Below, in pieces: positions 10,335 through 21,708 of a stretch of DNA of 64,000 nt. The stretch covers positions 155,748,759 to 155,812,758 of the forward strand of contig CATIUR010000003.1 in assembly GCA_949592205.1 (NCBI GenBank). Direction: 5' to 3'. A program made the position numbers and the translations under genes. Source of the DNA: Helichrysum umbraculigerum. Its lineage: Eukaryota > Streptophyta > Magnoliopsida > Asterales > Asteraceae. Numbering within the stretch: position 1 is the first letter of the stretch; each line of letters starts with the position of its first letter. Below the pieces are notes generated by a model. It saw only the letters and a program-made list of their open reading frames with translations. It did no database searches and was not told where the DNA came from.

Positions 10335-13300
10335 TCATCTGGGACCAGACACTTGTTCAAGGCTAGGGTTGTGTGAATTAGGATCAATATAATAGGTATA
10401 ATTTATGTGGGTGTGGCTAAACTCTTGTTGCGGAATCTCTCGGTTTTGCCATTCCTCCCACCTTTCTGTTAAACCATCGCCTTCAAGCATTCTAACAACT
10501 TCTGACATACTGGGTCGATCTATTGGGGTGGCTTGTGTGCACAACAGAGCTATTTGTATCAACTTTTCCACTCCATCGTTCACATAAGTACCTTCTAAAT
10601 CTGCATCGACTAGTATTTCCAACTTCTTAGCCTCTAAAAGTCCTTTCACCTAAACAGTTTCAAACTCCTATAATGTAAAAAGGTATGAACTTTGTATTGA
10701 AAAATGAGAATCATATCAAGTTAAAAGATGTTTACCCAATCAAGCAACATGACCTCATCATCTTTGTCAAGTCTAGCAAGATCGTAGGCCCGTTGCCCGG
10801 TGATGAGTTCAAGTAGCATCACACCATACCCAAAAACATCGGTTTTTTCTGAAGATCTACCTGTGGATAGATACTCAGGGGCTATATGTCCAATGGTACC
10901 ATGAACGGCTGTTGTAACATGAGTATCGTTATAGTTCATGAGCTTAGCCAGCCCAAAATCTCCAACAACCGCTTCAAACTCCTCATCTAACAGTATATTT
11001 GCTGCTTTCACATCACGGTGAATGATCTTAGGGTCACAATGTTCGTGCAAATAAGCAAGTCCCCTCGCGGACCCCAGTGCCACACGTTCCCTTGTTGGCC
11101 AATCGAGTACAGCTTGCATATCACGTCGCTCTGCAGTAATTTATTGTCAAACTAAAATGTAAGAGACTTCATTCATTTATGTTATTCATTTCGTTCTTCA
11201 AAATCGCGGGTCTTGAAAGTTGGGCAACAGGTCAAAGCGGGATGTGTCAATATGGGTAATTTTGGCACGGGTCAAAAATAGGTCCTGCTAGGAACGGTTG
11301 ACCCTCATCCATTTCTTATAAATAATATGCGTGTTAAATATGATCGCAATATTCATTCCTGAAGTTCAAATGGTTATATTCTATACCGACTAAAAAATTC
11401 TTGCATTTGACCTAAAAAGCCAACATGTAGGATCAGAGGGCTACTGGGCTAGTGTAAGTACCTCGTAGACATGATGCAACACTACCATTGATCATGTAAG
11501 GGTAAACAAGCATTCGTTCAGTTGGTGTCATACAAAATCCTAGCAGCTTAAGTAGATTCCGATGCACTGCCATACTAATCATTTCAACTTCAGTTTGAAA
11601 CTGTAGTTCACCACCATGAGGACGCTCCTCTTTCAGTCTTTTTACTGCCACCAAATTGCCATCAGCTAACCGTCCTTTGTAAACTTTACCAAATCCACCT
11701 CGTCCAAGAATATTATTGCTACTAAAACTATCTGTTGCAACTTGTAGTTCGCGCAGAGAAAACCTCTTCAGTTGACCCAAATGAACTGCTGGGTCGTCCT
11801 CAGCTGCAAATAGAAACAATCAAATGAGAGAAAAACCACACTAGGAGCCAATATCAGGAGATAAACTTTGTTAAATGTACTAACCAGGTATATCATAGAA
11901 ATCATCTTGTGCTTTTTTGCGGCACCACCAAACAAGTGCAATTGTGGGAACCGCGAAAAGGAGAGCTGCACCACCAGCAACTCCTCCAGCAATGCCGGCA
12001 GTTGCACTGCTAGCAGCTGAAATTGCAGTTGCATATACACATTTGAGTAATGAGTAATTACTTTACACAAAATGCTTCCCATGACCAGAATTAGGTCAAC
12101 AAGTAAATGAAAAAGTATTAGCTTAAAAGGAAACATGTCAAATAGGTTCCATGAGTTAAACATTCGCTTAAAGTGTACTTCTAAATTTTAATTCATAAAA
12201 TCTCCCTCCTTTTTTTTTATTTGTGTGCGTGAGTGTATAAAATTACGTTGAAATTAGATAATATTAGAAAAAATGTTGCACAATGTTTTCTGGTCAATAA
12301 AACCCAGTTGTTTTCACGAGTTATTTGACCCACCCATTTTGCCACCTCTTCGGTGTAATCAAAACTACAAACTATAATGCAACAATGACAAATTGATAAA
12401 TACCTGAAGGAGGTTTAGGATTATCTGGAGCTTTTGGGGGAACAGATTGAAATGTCAAGTTCGAATTATTGACAAAACTAAAAAATAACAAGAGTTTGCA
12501 GTCAACATCATGAAGATGTACACCAAATAATTTCACAAATCATCTCAACTAACAAACTAATGGCCGACCTGATCAATGTGAAGTTAGAAAAGGAGCCAGT
12601 CACGGGGATAATGCCTCTCAATAAGTTGTTTGACAGATCACTGTGACACAAAGAAAAAAGGCTTTGTTGCAACAATTATGAAAATGAGTAAAAATGGGTG
12701 ACTTACATAGTTACATACTTACAGAATTTGTAGTGAACCTATAGTAGTTAAGGATTCTGGAATAGTTCCCGTCAAAGAGTTGTTATTAAGACGGCTATCC
12801 TTGCACAAACAGCAGATGAACACGCAGTGATTATTGAGAGAATCATAATATTTTACTAAAATTCTGAATAACGTGAGATTGTACAGGAAACGAAGATTCT
12901 GAAGGTTGCCAAATGTGACTGGAATGTCACCGCTTAACCGGTTCAAGTAAAGATCCAAGCTCACCAACTTGGTCAAGTTCCCAAGCTCATCAGGAATTAG
13001 TCCACTGATGTGATTATTGTATAGCTCCCTATAATACAAGTTTGCTCCAAAACGTCACCATATTAGTCTTTGCACAAAGGCATCAAAGCAAAATCCTTAT
13101 CCATTTATGCTATAGCCCTAAAAATAGGTAGTTGAGGGACATACCTTGCACTAAAGAATTTGTGAATATATAAATTTAACATGGAATAGTTATATCGTGC
13201 AGAACTTGAATGAAGACTAGTATATTACCTACTAAAGTATACATATATGGTAGGAAAAGGCAAGACTTACAAAAACTGTAACTTTGTAAGTTGACCAAGC

Positions 13301-13814
13301 TCTGGAACCAGTTGACCAGTCAAATCCGCGTTTCCAAGATCACTGTGGCAGGCAGACGAAACCCAAACACAAGTTTCTTCTTAAGGATCATCTAAAGATA
13401 CAATCTCAAATTTCGTTGAAATAAGTTGATTAGCTTACACTCGTGTAACATCACTCTCAAGGTTGCAAGTAACATGGAACCATGTACATGGATTAGGGAG
13501 GGCCTGATCCCAACTTTGCAAAGCATTCGTAGGATCGTTGAATTGCATCTTTAGGGTATACAATGCATCACCTGTTTTTCACATATAAATTTGAGTATAG
13601 GTTTGTCCAAAGAGCACCAAACGAATCAAGTTTACTACACACAGTTATAAACTTGATTAAGTAACAATATATTATTAATTAAGTAAAGTCAGAATCATAT
13701 TAAACATAAAGATTATGAAAAAAGGCACATACCTTCAGCATTCCCATGAACCCTTAAAAAATTATACAACCCCAAACTAAGCCAATAGAGGATCAGAGGA
13801 AGAATCTTATTCAT
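10335..13814 (-). CDS. SERK: SERK/BAK1-type LRR receptor-like kinase, copy A
   Basis: Minus-strand exons: 13814-13733, 13571-13439, 13342-13271, 13028-12885, 12794-12723, 12640-12569, 12477-12404, 12016-11885, 11803-11462, 11130-10736, 10649-10335. The 11-exon layout with 72/144/72/72 LRR exons is the SERK pattern; phases close to give 610 residues. Order: signal peptide, cap cysteines (NPCTWFHVTC), five LRRs, a short Pro-rich hinge, TM segment at about 223-246 (AGGVAGGAALLFAVPTIALV), and kinase from about 280. Kinase motifs are complete: GRGGFGKVYKG, VAVKRLK, HRDVKAAN (about 412), DFG (about 432), APE (about 458). It ends SGPR as SERKs do. The C-terminal LRR cap cysteines of SERK1/2 are absent, as in the BAK1/SERK4/5 group. 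SERKs are plasma-membrane co-receptors for brassinosteroid, peptide and immune receptors. Odd: the activation loop reads AVHGTIGH where family members have AVRGTIGH (His codon 10901-10903). Copy B lies just upstream in tandem. Confidence 0.94.
12325..12353. repeat. TGCCACCTCT-type fragment in copy A intron 7
   Basis: TTTGACCCACCCATTTTGCC followed by ACCTCT. Same terminal motif as the pieces in both RAE1 introns and in copy B. Fragment only. Confidence 0.4.
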
Positions 13815-14028
13815 TTCCAGCAAAAAAATATATAAAAATACTAATAATATCAACAATTAAAAACTAGCAAACTTAAAACCAAAAGCCACACTTATAAAGT
13901 AACATCTTGTGGGGGTTAAGTCTTTACGTAGTCAGTCAACGGTTTTAAATTTTCTACTAAAAAGACAATTAGCTGTAGGGACAAAGAGAAGAGCAAATGC
14001 GGTGACTGGAGAGGCCTTTTGACAACGG

Positions 14029-14040
14029 GGTTATATATGG
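14029..14040 (-). promoter_or_regulatory. Candidate TATA box of SERK-like copy A
   Basis: On the minus strand this reads CCATATATAACC, about 215 bp upstream of the start codon. The other candidate is CTTTATAAGT near 13889-13899, closer to the ATG. Motif match only. Confidence 0.35.
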
Positions 14041-14535
14041 TCTGATTAATGACTAAAGAAAAGATGCTGAAACTACATATATATTGACCCAATAATTTCA
14101 TTTCAAAAGTCATCGTAACAAACATTTCAGTGTCATTTGTTCTTTCCAAAAACGCGTTTCTCTGTTTTTCTCATTTGACAAGTTCTAATTTGTAGTCATA
14201 TTTGCATGTACCGGATCCAGAAAACAAAGAACAAAGGTGCATATGCAGTATAATATGCCTTTTGACCAAAGAGCCATTGGTTATTCGTGGAGGATTTGTA
14301 TTTATTCGTGGTATGAGTGTGTGAGTTTTTGAATTTCTTTAAAAAAAAGTATAATATATATGCCTTTAATATTAAGTTAGTAACTGATCAACATACATCA
14401 GTATATTCTTAACTTTAGTACTATAATAAAATGTTTATTACCAAATATAACGATCGTCTGAAGCCCTACACATGGTTAACATAAACTTAGACTGCTAGCA
14501 TTGTATAGACAAAAGCTGATATTATTTGGATCCCA

Positions 14536-17500
14536 TCATCTGGGACCAGACACTTGTTCAGCAGTAATTTCGTAATTTGACTCTATAACGAACCACTCGG
14601 GATTTGGATTATCTTTGTAGCTATTTTCTTGACGAAGAATCTCCTCTTTTTCCCACTCTTCCCACTTCTCGGCTAAACCACTGCCTTCAAGCATTCTAAC
14701 AACTTCTGACATTTTGGGTCGCTTCCTTCCTCTGTTTTGTGTACACAACAAAGCTACTTGTATCAACTGTTCCACTTGGTCTTCCTCGTAATTAGCGTCT
14801 AAATCCTCGTCGACTAGTGTCTCAAACTTTTTATCCTTCAGTAGTCCTCTCACCTAATTAAATTCAAACTCAGGTCTCTAACTGGTTAAACGGGTCACAT
14901 TAAAAATTCAGCTAAAAAGGAAATACTTTGATTGAAAAAGTAGATTATTACTAAAAGAATATAGCTTATCTATTCATATTTGACACTATATATCTACAAG
15001 ATACGGAGTATTAAAGTTTCTCTTTTCTTGGGTCGACCCACCCTCTCTCGTTTTAAAGCACTTACTTAAGAGTGAGCCGATTCATTGTTTTTCTTATTAA
15101 ACTGAAGTGCTCAAGTTAATGAATTAAAGATTACCTTACATGGAAACGGGTTGGGAGTTGCCCAAAGTCTATATCTAATGCATAAAACCTCCAAATTGTT
15201 ATATTCAAAAACTTTAGTGTCATTGAAATAATATAATTTTTTTCATCATATTTGACACAATAAAAACTTTATGGAGGTCTAAAAGTTTTGGATAAAAAAG
15301 TGGGTTCCTGTCTCACCTCATACCAATAACTCACCCATTTTGACATGATATCCAATTTGCCACCTCTACCATATATAGCACAAATAGCACGATGTATTAA
15401 AAAAAAATGATTGGATGCTTACCCAATCGAGCAACATGACCTCGTCATCATTGGCAAGGCGAGCAAGATCGAAGGCCCGTTGCCCGGTGACTAGTTCCAG
15501 AAGCATGACACCATACCCAAAAACATCGGTTTTTTCTGAAGATTTCCCGGTGGACAGGTACTCAGGAGCTATGTGTCCAATGGTACCACGAACAGCTGTT
15601 GTGACATGAGTATCTCTGTAGTCCATAAGCTTAGCTAACCCAAAGTCTCCAACAACTGGTTCAAACTCCTCATCCAACAGTATATTTGCAGCTTTCACAT
15701 CCCTGTGAATAATCTTAGGATCACATTGTTCGTGCAAATATGCAAGTGCCTTTGCAGACCCCAGTGCTATTCGTTTTCTTTTCGGCCAGTCAAGTGCAGG
15801 TTGTGTAGTTGAACGACCTACATTTAGTTATCGATTAACCCAAGTCAAATTGTAAAGTAAAGTAAACTAAGAACCTTCTACCTGCCAGATGATATTAAAA
15901 AAATACCGCGTAAACATGATTCAACACTGCCATTGGCCATGAAGGGATAAACGAGCAATCGTTCAGTTGGCGTCATGCAAAATCCGGTTAGTCCTAGTAA
16001 ATTACGGTGCATCGCCATACTGATCATCTCTACCTCCGTTTGAAACTGCAATTCACCACCTTGAGTCCGATCTTCTTTTAGTCTTTTGACAGCCACCAAT
16101 GAGCCATCAGCTAACCGTCCTTTATAAACTTTACCAAATCCACCTTTCCCAAGAATGTTTTGATTATCAAAATTATCGGTTGCAACTTGTATTTCTCGTA
16201 GAGAAAACCTCTTTAGTAGTCCCAATTGAACTTCGGGTTGTTCTTCGGCTGCAAATATAAAAATATCCTATAAGCAAAAAGAATCACATTATAAAACTGA
16301 ATATAAGAAAATTATGTTTCGAATTAACTAACCAGGTACATCAAAGAAATGATCTGGTGGTTTTTGGTGCCGCCGCCACAAAGCAAGTGCAATTGCGGGA
16401 CCCGCAAAAAGGAGAGCAGCAGCAGCAGCAACCCCTCCGGCAATAGCTCCAGTAGCACTGTTTCCGACTGAAATCACACTTGTACGGGTCAAAATGAGTA
16501 ATATTGTATGGGTCGGGGTAAGTTAGACGAAACCATATGATTACAAAAGTGGTAATATTTCAATAATAAACTTGTTTTTTGAACAAAACAGGGAGGTTAT
16601 ATGAATTATATACCTGAAGGAGATTGGGTATTAGGTGAAGGTGGAGGTCGTGGAGGAGTAGCAGGAATTGTCAAGTTAGGATTACGCTCAAAACTGAAAG
16701 AATATAAGCTTGCGGTCAACGTAATGAACCCATCTTCAGATTTCATGAATCATATAACTAACTGTTGGAAGTATAATGTCAAATGAGCCAAACAAAATCA
16801 GGAATGAGTCATGTATTATTGTATGTATTAAATGGGTCAAAATAAAGCCCTATTATGTATTCTAGTTTGGGCCATGGGCCAACAAGCTTATACGCAGGAA
16901 ACAGGAAGAAAACATACGGCAGTTAGAAGATTAAGTGTCAAGGGTTATGTCGTTTTGTTAGTATCTCTCCAAACGACATATCTGTTCAAGTCAATCAATG
17001 TATCCGTACATAGTATCTATTGGAGTCGTATATATATGTAAGTGTCGATTGAACAAAGTCTGTAACCCCAGATTCTGAAAGTTAAATATATACCGAGGGT
17101 TCAACCCATGTTTGTTCGTGATATTGATTCTTAATGATGATTGATAACATGATGCATGATGTTTGATGTGATAACGATCCTGGAATGTATGTAAGTATGC
17201 CTGTGTTCTACAGTGGTATCAGAGCGAGCGAGGAATCAAACAACGAATAAATCATCTTGCAATTATCATTCAAAGAATCAACCGCAAGAACGAAAGAAAG
17301 AAGAAAGCAGATTTGATTCAAGTTTAATCAATCAAGAAAGAAAGAAAGAAGGAAGAAGAATACCTGTTCAATCGCCAAGTGGAGAAGAAGAACCGGAGAA
17401 GACTACCGGTATATTGAAACCACCGATTGTGGTTACCCGATTGAAGAAGATCTCATCGATTGAAGGAAACAATTCTGATAAATCAAACCAACAATCGATT

Positions 17501-20500
17501 GAAGGGAGAAGAAAGAACAAAACAAGTGATTTTGTGATATTCCCAAAGCAAGTATTGAAATCGAAAGTGAAAGAGAGATTGAAGGAACGATTTGGTATTC
17601 CTGAGTTTTCCTTTTGCTTTTAATCTAAAATTAGAATAGAATTAGATTTTTAGATAAAAGGGAAAGTAAAGGGGAAGAAGTAAGAAATGGTATTATCAGT
17701 TAGAATTTGAGAAAAAGGGATTTAAGGGTGTGTTTGGCAACCCTTTTCTAGGAGATTATTAGGGATTCTAAGAGATTGGATTTCTAATTTTAAGAAGTTC
17801 AATCCCTTATAAAATTAGGCTAATGATCTATACACCACCACATTTTGATCATACACCACTAAATGTGCTTTACAGAGTTGTACAATACAACACTGTAAAA
17901 CATATTTAGTGGTGTATGGCCAAAATGTGATGGTGTACGGATCATCACCTATAAAATTACAATCATTGTTTGGTACAAAAGGTAAAGTAGGGAATCTTCA
18001 AAAAATAATCCCTTAAAGGAGAATCCCTTCAAACTAGCTTCTCTTAAGAATCCCCATCCCCTCCTTACTAAATTACTATATTAACCTTCTTTTAATTATT
18101 AAAAATGTAGAGTAATAATATGTCATGCCCATTTACGTCATTTTACACTCATAAGCTTCAGCCCCAACTAATTTACCAAACTCCTTTAGAAATATATAAT
18201 CTCCAGTTTCAGCCCAAAACAAAAACTCCAGCTCCAGCTTCAAGCTTCCATCTCCATCTCCAGCTAGTTTCGCCAAACACACCCTAAGTAATTATCTATT
18301 TATTTTTCTTCTCAATTTACATTATTTACTGATTAGAAAATCAAAAGGATATAATCCCAAATCAATTGAAGAAGTTAAGAAAAACAAGTTTTGTACTTTT
18401 TTCTAAAGGAAAAAACCCTTTCACTTTTGATTAAAATTACAAAATAGCAAGTAAGAAACCGAACCATTGTGGTTCACATAACAAGTAAGAAAACTGAGGA
18501 GTTGCAAAAGACCGGGCAACACCTAAACGGAGTAAGTTCAGTACGAGTACGAAATAGACAACCATGGCCGGACGATCGTCTGAGTAAGAAAGTAAGACAG
18601 GAAACCTAGTGTTGTTAGAAACCTTAGCGTTTCCAAGTAAGTAAGTAAAAAACAACTCTAGTGTTTCAAAGTAAGACAGTAAGAGGAAACCTGGTGTTTT
18701 CAGAAACCATATCGTTTCACGGTAAGAGAAACCTTAATGTTTCAAAGAAAGTAAGAATTTGATCATACGATCATAAGAAAGAAAGTAAGAAGCAAGATTG
18801 ATCACGTTTGTTGATCACAAGAAACCAAGTAAGAAAGAAAGCAACAAAGTATGAAGATAGGAGGAGAGACATCTACACCAATGCGCGAACAGAATGTAAC
18901 ACTTCAATGCCCGAAACAGAATTAATCAAACTACACTACATGGGCAATTATGATGGAAACATAAATAAAGGCAGACCACGTTGAAGCAACAAAAGGGCTG
19001 CAAATTGAAGTTGGACAAGCAATGGAACAAGTAAAGACCAAGGACGATGCAAGCATATCAATCAACGATGATTTCATCATCATTGCATAAGGCAGAAAAC
19101 TGATCAGCAAGAAGAAGCTTTGGCATTTGACATTAGGGAGGAATATGTTGGAAGTATAATGTCAAATGGGCCAAACAAAATCAGGAATGGGTCATGTATT
19201 ATTGTATGTATTAAATGGGTCAAAATAAAGCCTTATTATGTTTTCTAGTTTGGGCCATGGGCTAACAAGCTTATACGCAGGAAACAGGAAGAAAACATAC
19301 GGCAGTTAGAAGATTAAGTGTCAAGGGCTATGTCGTTTTGTTAGTATCTCTTCAAACGACATACATGTTCAAGTCAATCAATGTATCTGTACATAGTATC
19401 TGTTGGAGTCGTATATATATGTAAGTGTCGATTGAACAAAGTCTGTAACCCCAGATTCTGAAAGTTTAATATATACAGAGGGTTCAACCCATGTTTGTTC
19501 GTGATATTGATTCTTGATGATGATTGATAACATGATGCATGATGCATGATGTTTGATGTGATAACGATCCTGGAATGTATGTAAGTATGCATGTGTTCTA
19601 CACTAACAACACACCTGATGCTAGTGAAACGCTCAAACGACCCATTTACAGGAACTACTCCACTCAAACGATTGTTCGATAGATCGCTACAATGGAAAAA
19701 AAATATGAACAGTTATACCTTTGTTGTAATGGTTATCCATGCAGGAAAATAGAGGTGGCATAGTGGGTGGGTTGGGCAACCCGAAACACTTACTGCCTAA
19801 CAAAATAATTTTAATGAACAATTGCTGTGTTAAATATGTTTCATATTTCATTATATTTCAATAATTATAAGAAATTTTGAATCAAATGATTTAGGAGGTT
19901 TTATGTATTAAAAATACATGTTGGGTTACTTTACCCATTTGACCCGTTAGAGATAAAGCATACGTACACCGAATGAACGGGTCATAAGGTGATGAGCTGA
20001 AATTGCCATATCTACATCTATATCTACATGTATAAAAAAGAAAAGTATGAACCGGTTGATACTCACAGAACTTGTAGGTTGTCTATGGTGGTTAAGGAAT
20101 TTGGAATACTTCCGGTCAATTTATTGTCATTGAGGCGACTATCCTTGCACAAACAGCATAGAAATAACATTGTTATTCCCAAGAGTCGTAACTGATGATT
20201 TACTAGTAAGTTTTTTAAGTTGAGCGTCTCATGAAGCTTGTAAATTTTTCATCAAGAATAGAATCAAAATATATGAAATTGTACAGGAAAGTAAGATTTC
20301 GAAGGTTCCCCAATGTGTCTGGAATTTCACCATCGAGCTGGTTCGAGTAAAGATCCAAGCTCTTCATACTGGCTAACTTACCAAGCTCTTCAGGTATTCT
20401 TCCACTGATGTTATTATTGTATAATGTCCTGTTTCAAATTACGTCATTCAAAAAATGTACCCGTTTAGTAATGGTACAAAGACATTGCAATTAGTTATCT

Positions 20501-21430
20501 GATTATTGTGCTTTGTAGCCGAAAAAAGCATTTTATAATGTCTGTAAACAAGTTCTGCTTCTGCGTATCAAATAAGAAATATTGGTATGCAAAAGTAAAG
20601 ACTTACAAGTAGTCCAACTTCGTAAGGTTGCCAAGCTCCGGAACCAATTGGCCAGACAAACTACTGTTTCCTAGATCACTGCATCCAACAAACCACACAA
20701 CCCAAATATCACTACAAGAATAAAGGGTTTTAGCGACGGACAAAAGTCGACGCTAAAGCCCATAAAGTCGTCGCTGTAGAGTTTAAGAGACGACATGTCG
20801 TCGCAAAAGCGTCGTCTCTGTAGCCTCGTCTGTGTAGCTCTACTGTGGCGTCGCAAAAGGGTTTCGTCTTGTTAGGTCTATTTTCTTGTAGTGTATATTA
20901 ATAAGAGTATAAGACTACTTGATTCTTAAGACTACTCGATAAAGGCTAAACAGCTTACATTCGAGTAACTCTGTCATTATCGCAAGTGATATGAAACCAA
21001 GTACATGGAGTGACGAGTGACTCATCCCAGTTACCAAAAACTCCGGCAGGATCAGTTAAACTTCGCTTCAGGACACTCAAGGAATCACCTGTCTTTCACA
21101 TACAATTTCAAAAATGTGTTCATCTAAAAAACATTAAATTAGTGTACACTCGCAACAAAACATGACAAATCTCATATATTTATGTTTCACAGTCACTAGC
21201 TGTGCACAATTAGGAAGAAAGCTACTAAACTTATAGGAAAGATTCAAGGAACCAAATTGCAGTATATAACTAAGATTTTTAAACAATAATATATTTAAAG
21301 TTAGAAACAAATTACTGTAAATATCAAGAAACATGAAAAAGTACATACTTTCAGCATTCCCATAAACTCTCGACAGATTAAAGAACCCTAAAATAAACCA
21401 TAAAAGGATCATAGAGTGGGTTTTATCCAT
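14536..21430 (-). CDS. SERK: SERK/BAK1-type LRR receptor-like kinase, copy B
   Basis: Minus-strand exons: 21430-21349, 21088-20959, 20678-20607, 20428-20285, 20138-20067, 19686-19615, 16693-16614, 16467-16333, 16248-15907, 15817-15423, 14853-14536. Exon sizes match copy A exon for exon (82, 130, 72, 144, 72, 72, 80, 135, 342, 395, 318) and close to 613 residues without a stop. Features: signal peptide (MDKTHSMILLWFILGFF), cap cysteines (TPCTWFHITC), five LRRs, a Pro-rich hinge (ATPPRPPPSPNTQSPS) like the SPP hinge of SERKs, TM segment (GGVAAAAALLFAGPAIALAL), then kinase with GKGGFGKVYKG, VAVKRLK, HRDVKAAN, DFG, AVRGTIGHIAPE and the SGPR end. Likely role: membrane co-receptor kinase, from the family. 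The gene is stretched to 6.9 kb by transposons in introns: an LTR element in intron 6, a hAT-like piece in intron 5, a CACTA MITE in intron 2. None touches an exon. I chose the ATG at 21430 because the signal peptide aligns with copy A's. Confidence 0.93.
15330..15372. repeat. TGCCACCTCTA-type fragment in copy B intron 10
   Basis: CACCCATTTTGACATGATAT, a short spacer, then TTTGCCACCTCTACC. Same terminal motif as the pieces in RAE1 and copy A introns. Confidence 0.4.
16763..17212 (+). repeat. 5' LTR of the intron-6 element
   Basis: 450 bp, TG...CA termini, almost identical to the 3' LTR, so the insertion is fairly recent. The plus-strand element lies antisense to the host kinase gene. Confidence 0.92.
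17726..18284. mobile_element. PIF/Harbinger (Tourist-like) MITE nested in the LTR element
   Basis: Terminal inverted repeats GGGTGTGTTTGGCAA (left) and CGCCAAACACACCC (right), flanked by the 3-bp duplication TAA (17723-17725 and 18285-18287). This TIR and TAA target are typical of Tourist/PIF elements. No coding capacity in 559 bp. It carries its own inverted repeat at 17823-17949. Confidence 0.8.
17823..17949. repeat. Perfect-to-near hairpin inside the Tourist-like MITE
   Basis: Left arm includes CACCACATTTTGATCATACA and right arm TGGCCAAAATGTGATGGTGT; the arms pair again through ACCACTAAATGTGCTTTACA against TGTAAAACATATTTAGTGGT. Likely an older foldback insert inside the MITE. Confidence 0.6.
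19146..19602 (+). repeat. 3' LTR of the intron-6 element
   Basis: 457 bp; differs from the 5' LTR by a handful of substitutions and a 7-bp GATGCAT expansion. Immediately followed by the CTAAC target duplication and then by exon 6 of the kinase gene at 19615. Confidence 0.92.
19750..20014. mobile_element. Degenerate hAT-like MITE in copy B intron 5
   Basis: Left end TAGAGGTGGCATAG, right end TTGCCATATCTA (rc TAGATATGGCAA); inside are GGGTGGGTTGGGCAACCCG and TTGACCCGTTAG. The same end appears in five other places in the window. I see no clear 8-bp duplication, so the superfamily is an inference from the TIR. Confidence 0.45.
20710..20893. mobile_element. CACTA (En/Spm) MITE in copy B intron 2
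   Basis: 184 bp with termini CACTACAAGAA and TTCTTGTAGTG, flanked by the 3-bp duplication TAT (20707-20709, 20894-20896). Inside are repeated GTCGTCGC/GCGACGAC-type words, the subterminal repeat also used by the CACTA-derived ends in the 53-63 kb triplication. Confidence 0.88.
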
Positions 21431-21697
21431 TTCCCACAAGTTGAATCAAGTTAAAAACTTTTTATATTCCTCATAACCAAAATCAACAAACTAAAACCAA
21501 ATGAAAAAACACCAATTGAATAAAGTGCTTGATGATGGTTAATGTGAAGTAAGTTTAATGTGGGTTTTGGTTTTAGAGTTGATTGGTTATGGTTATAGGT
21601 TCTCTTCTTTTCTGTTAAAAAGACAACTGATTTTGTTTCTAGAAAAAAAAGAAAAGAGAGGGAAACACTAGACTTTTTTTTAGTGTAGTAGTACAGT

Positions 21698-21708
21698 ACT
21701 ATATAGGG
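21698..21708 (-). promoter_or_regulatory. Candidate TATA box of SERK-like copy B
   Basis: Minus strand reads CCCTATATAGT, about 275 bp upstream of the start codon. Motif and position only. Confidence 0.4.

Larger units (their letters stand above)
16763..19602 (+). mobile_element. Non-autonomous LTR retrotransposon in copy B intron 6
   Basis: Two near-identical LTRs (16763-17212 and 19146-19602) begin TGTTGGAAGTATAATGTCAA and end TTCTACA. The second is longer because it has an additional GATGCAT unit. A primer-binding site complementary to initiator tRNA-Met (TGGTATCAGAGCG, 17214-17226) follows the first LTR, and a purine tract (TTAGGGAGGAATA) precedes the second. A 5-bp duplication CTAAC flanks it (16758-16762 and 19603-19607). 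The inside has no gag, RT or integrase; the open frame at 17213-17623 is a Lys/Arg/Glu-rich low-complexity frame. TRIM/LARD-like, moved in trans. Confidence 0.93.

Noticed and set aside
17213..17623. 136-codon frame right after the PBS of the intron-6 LTR element, possible gag
   Set aside because: Composition is Lys/Glu/Arg-rich with no capsid or zinc-knuckle pattern; the ATG-less start is in the PBS. Treated as non-coding interior.
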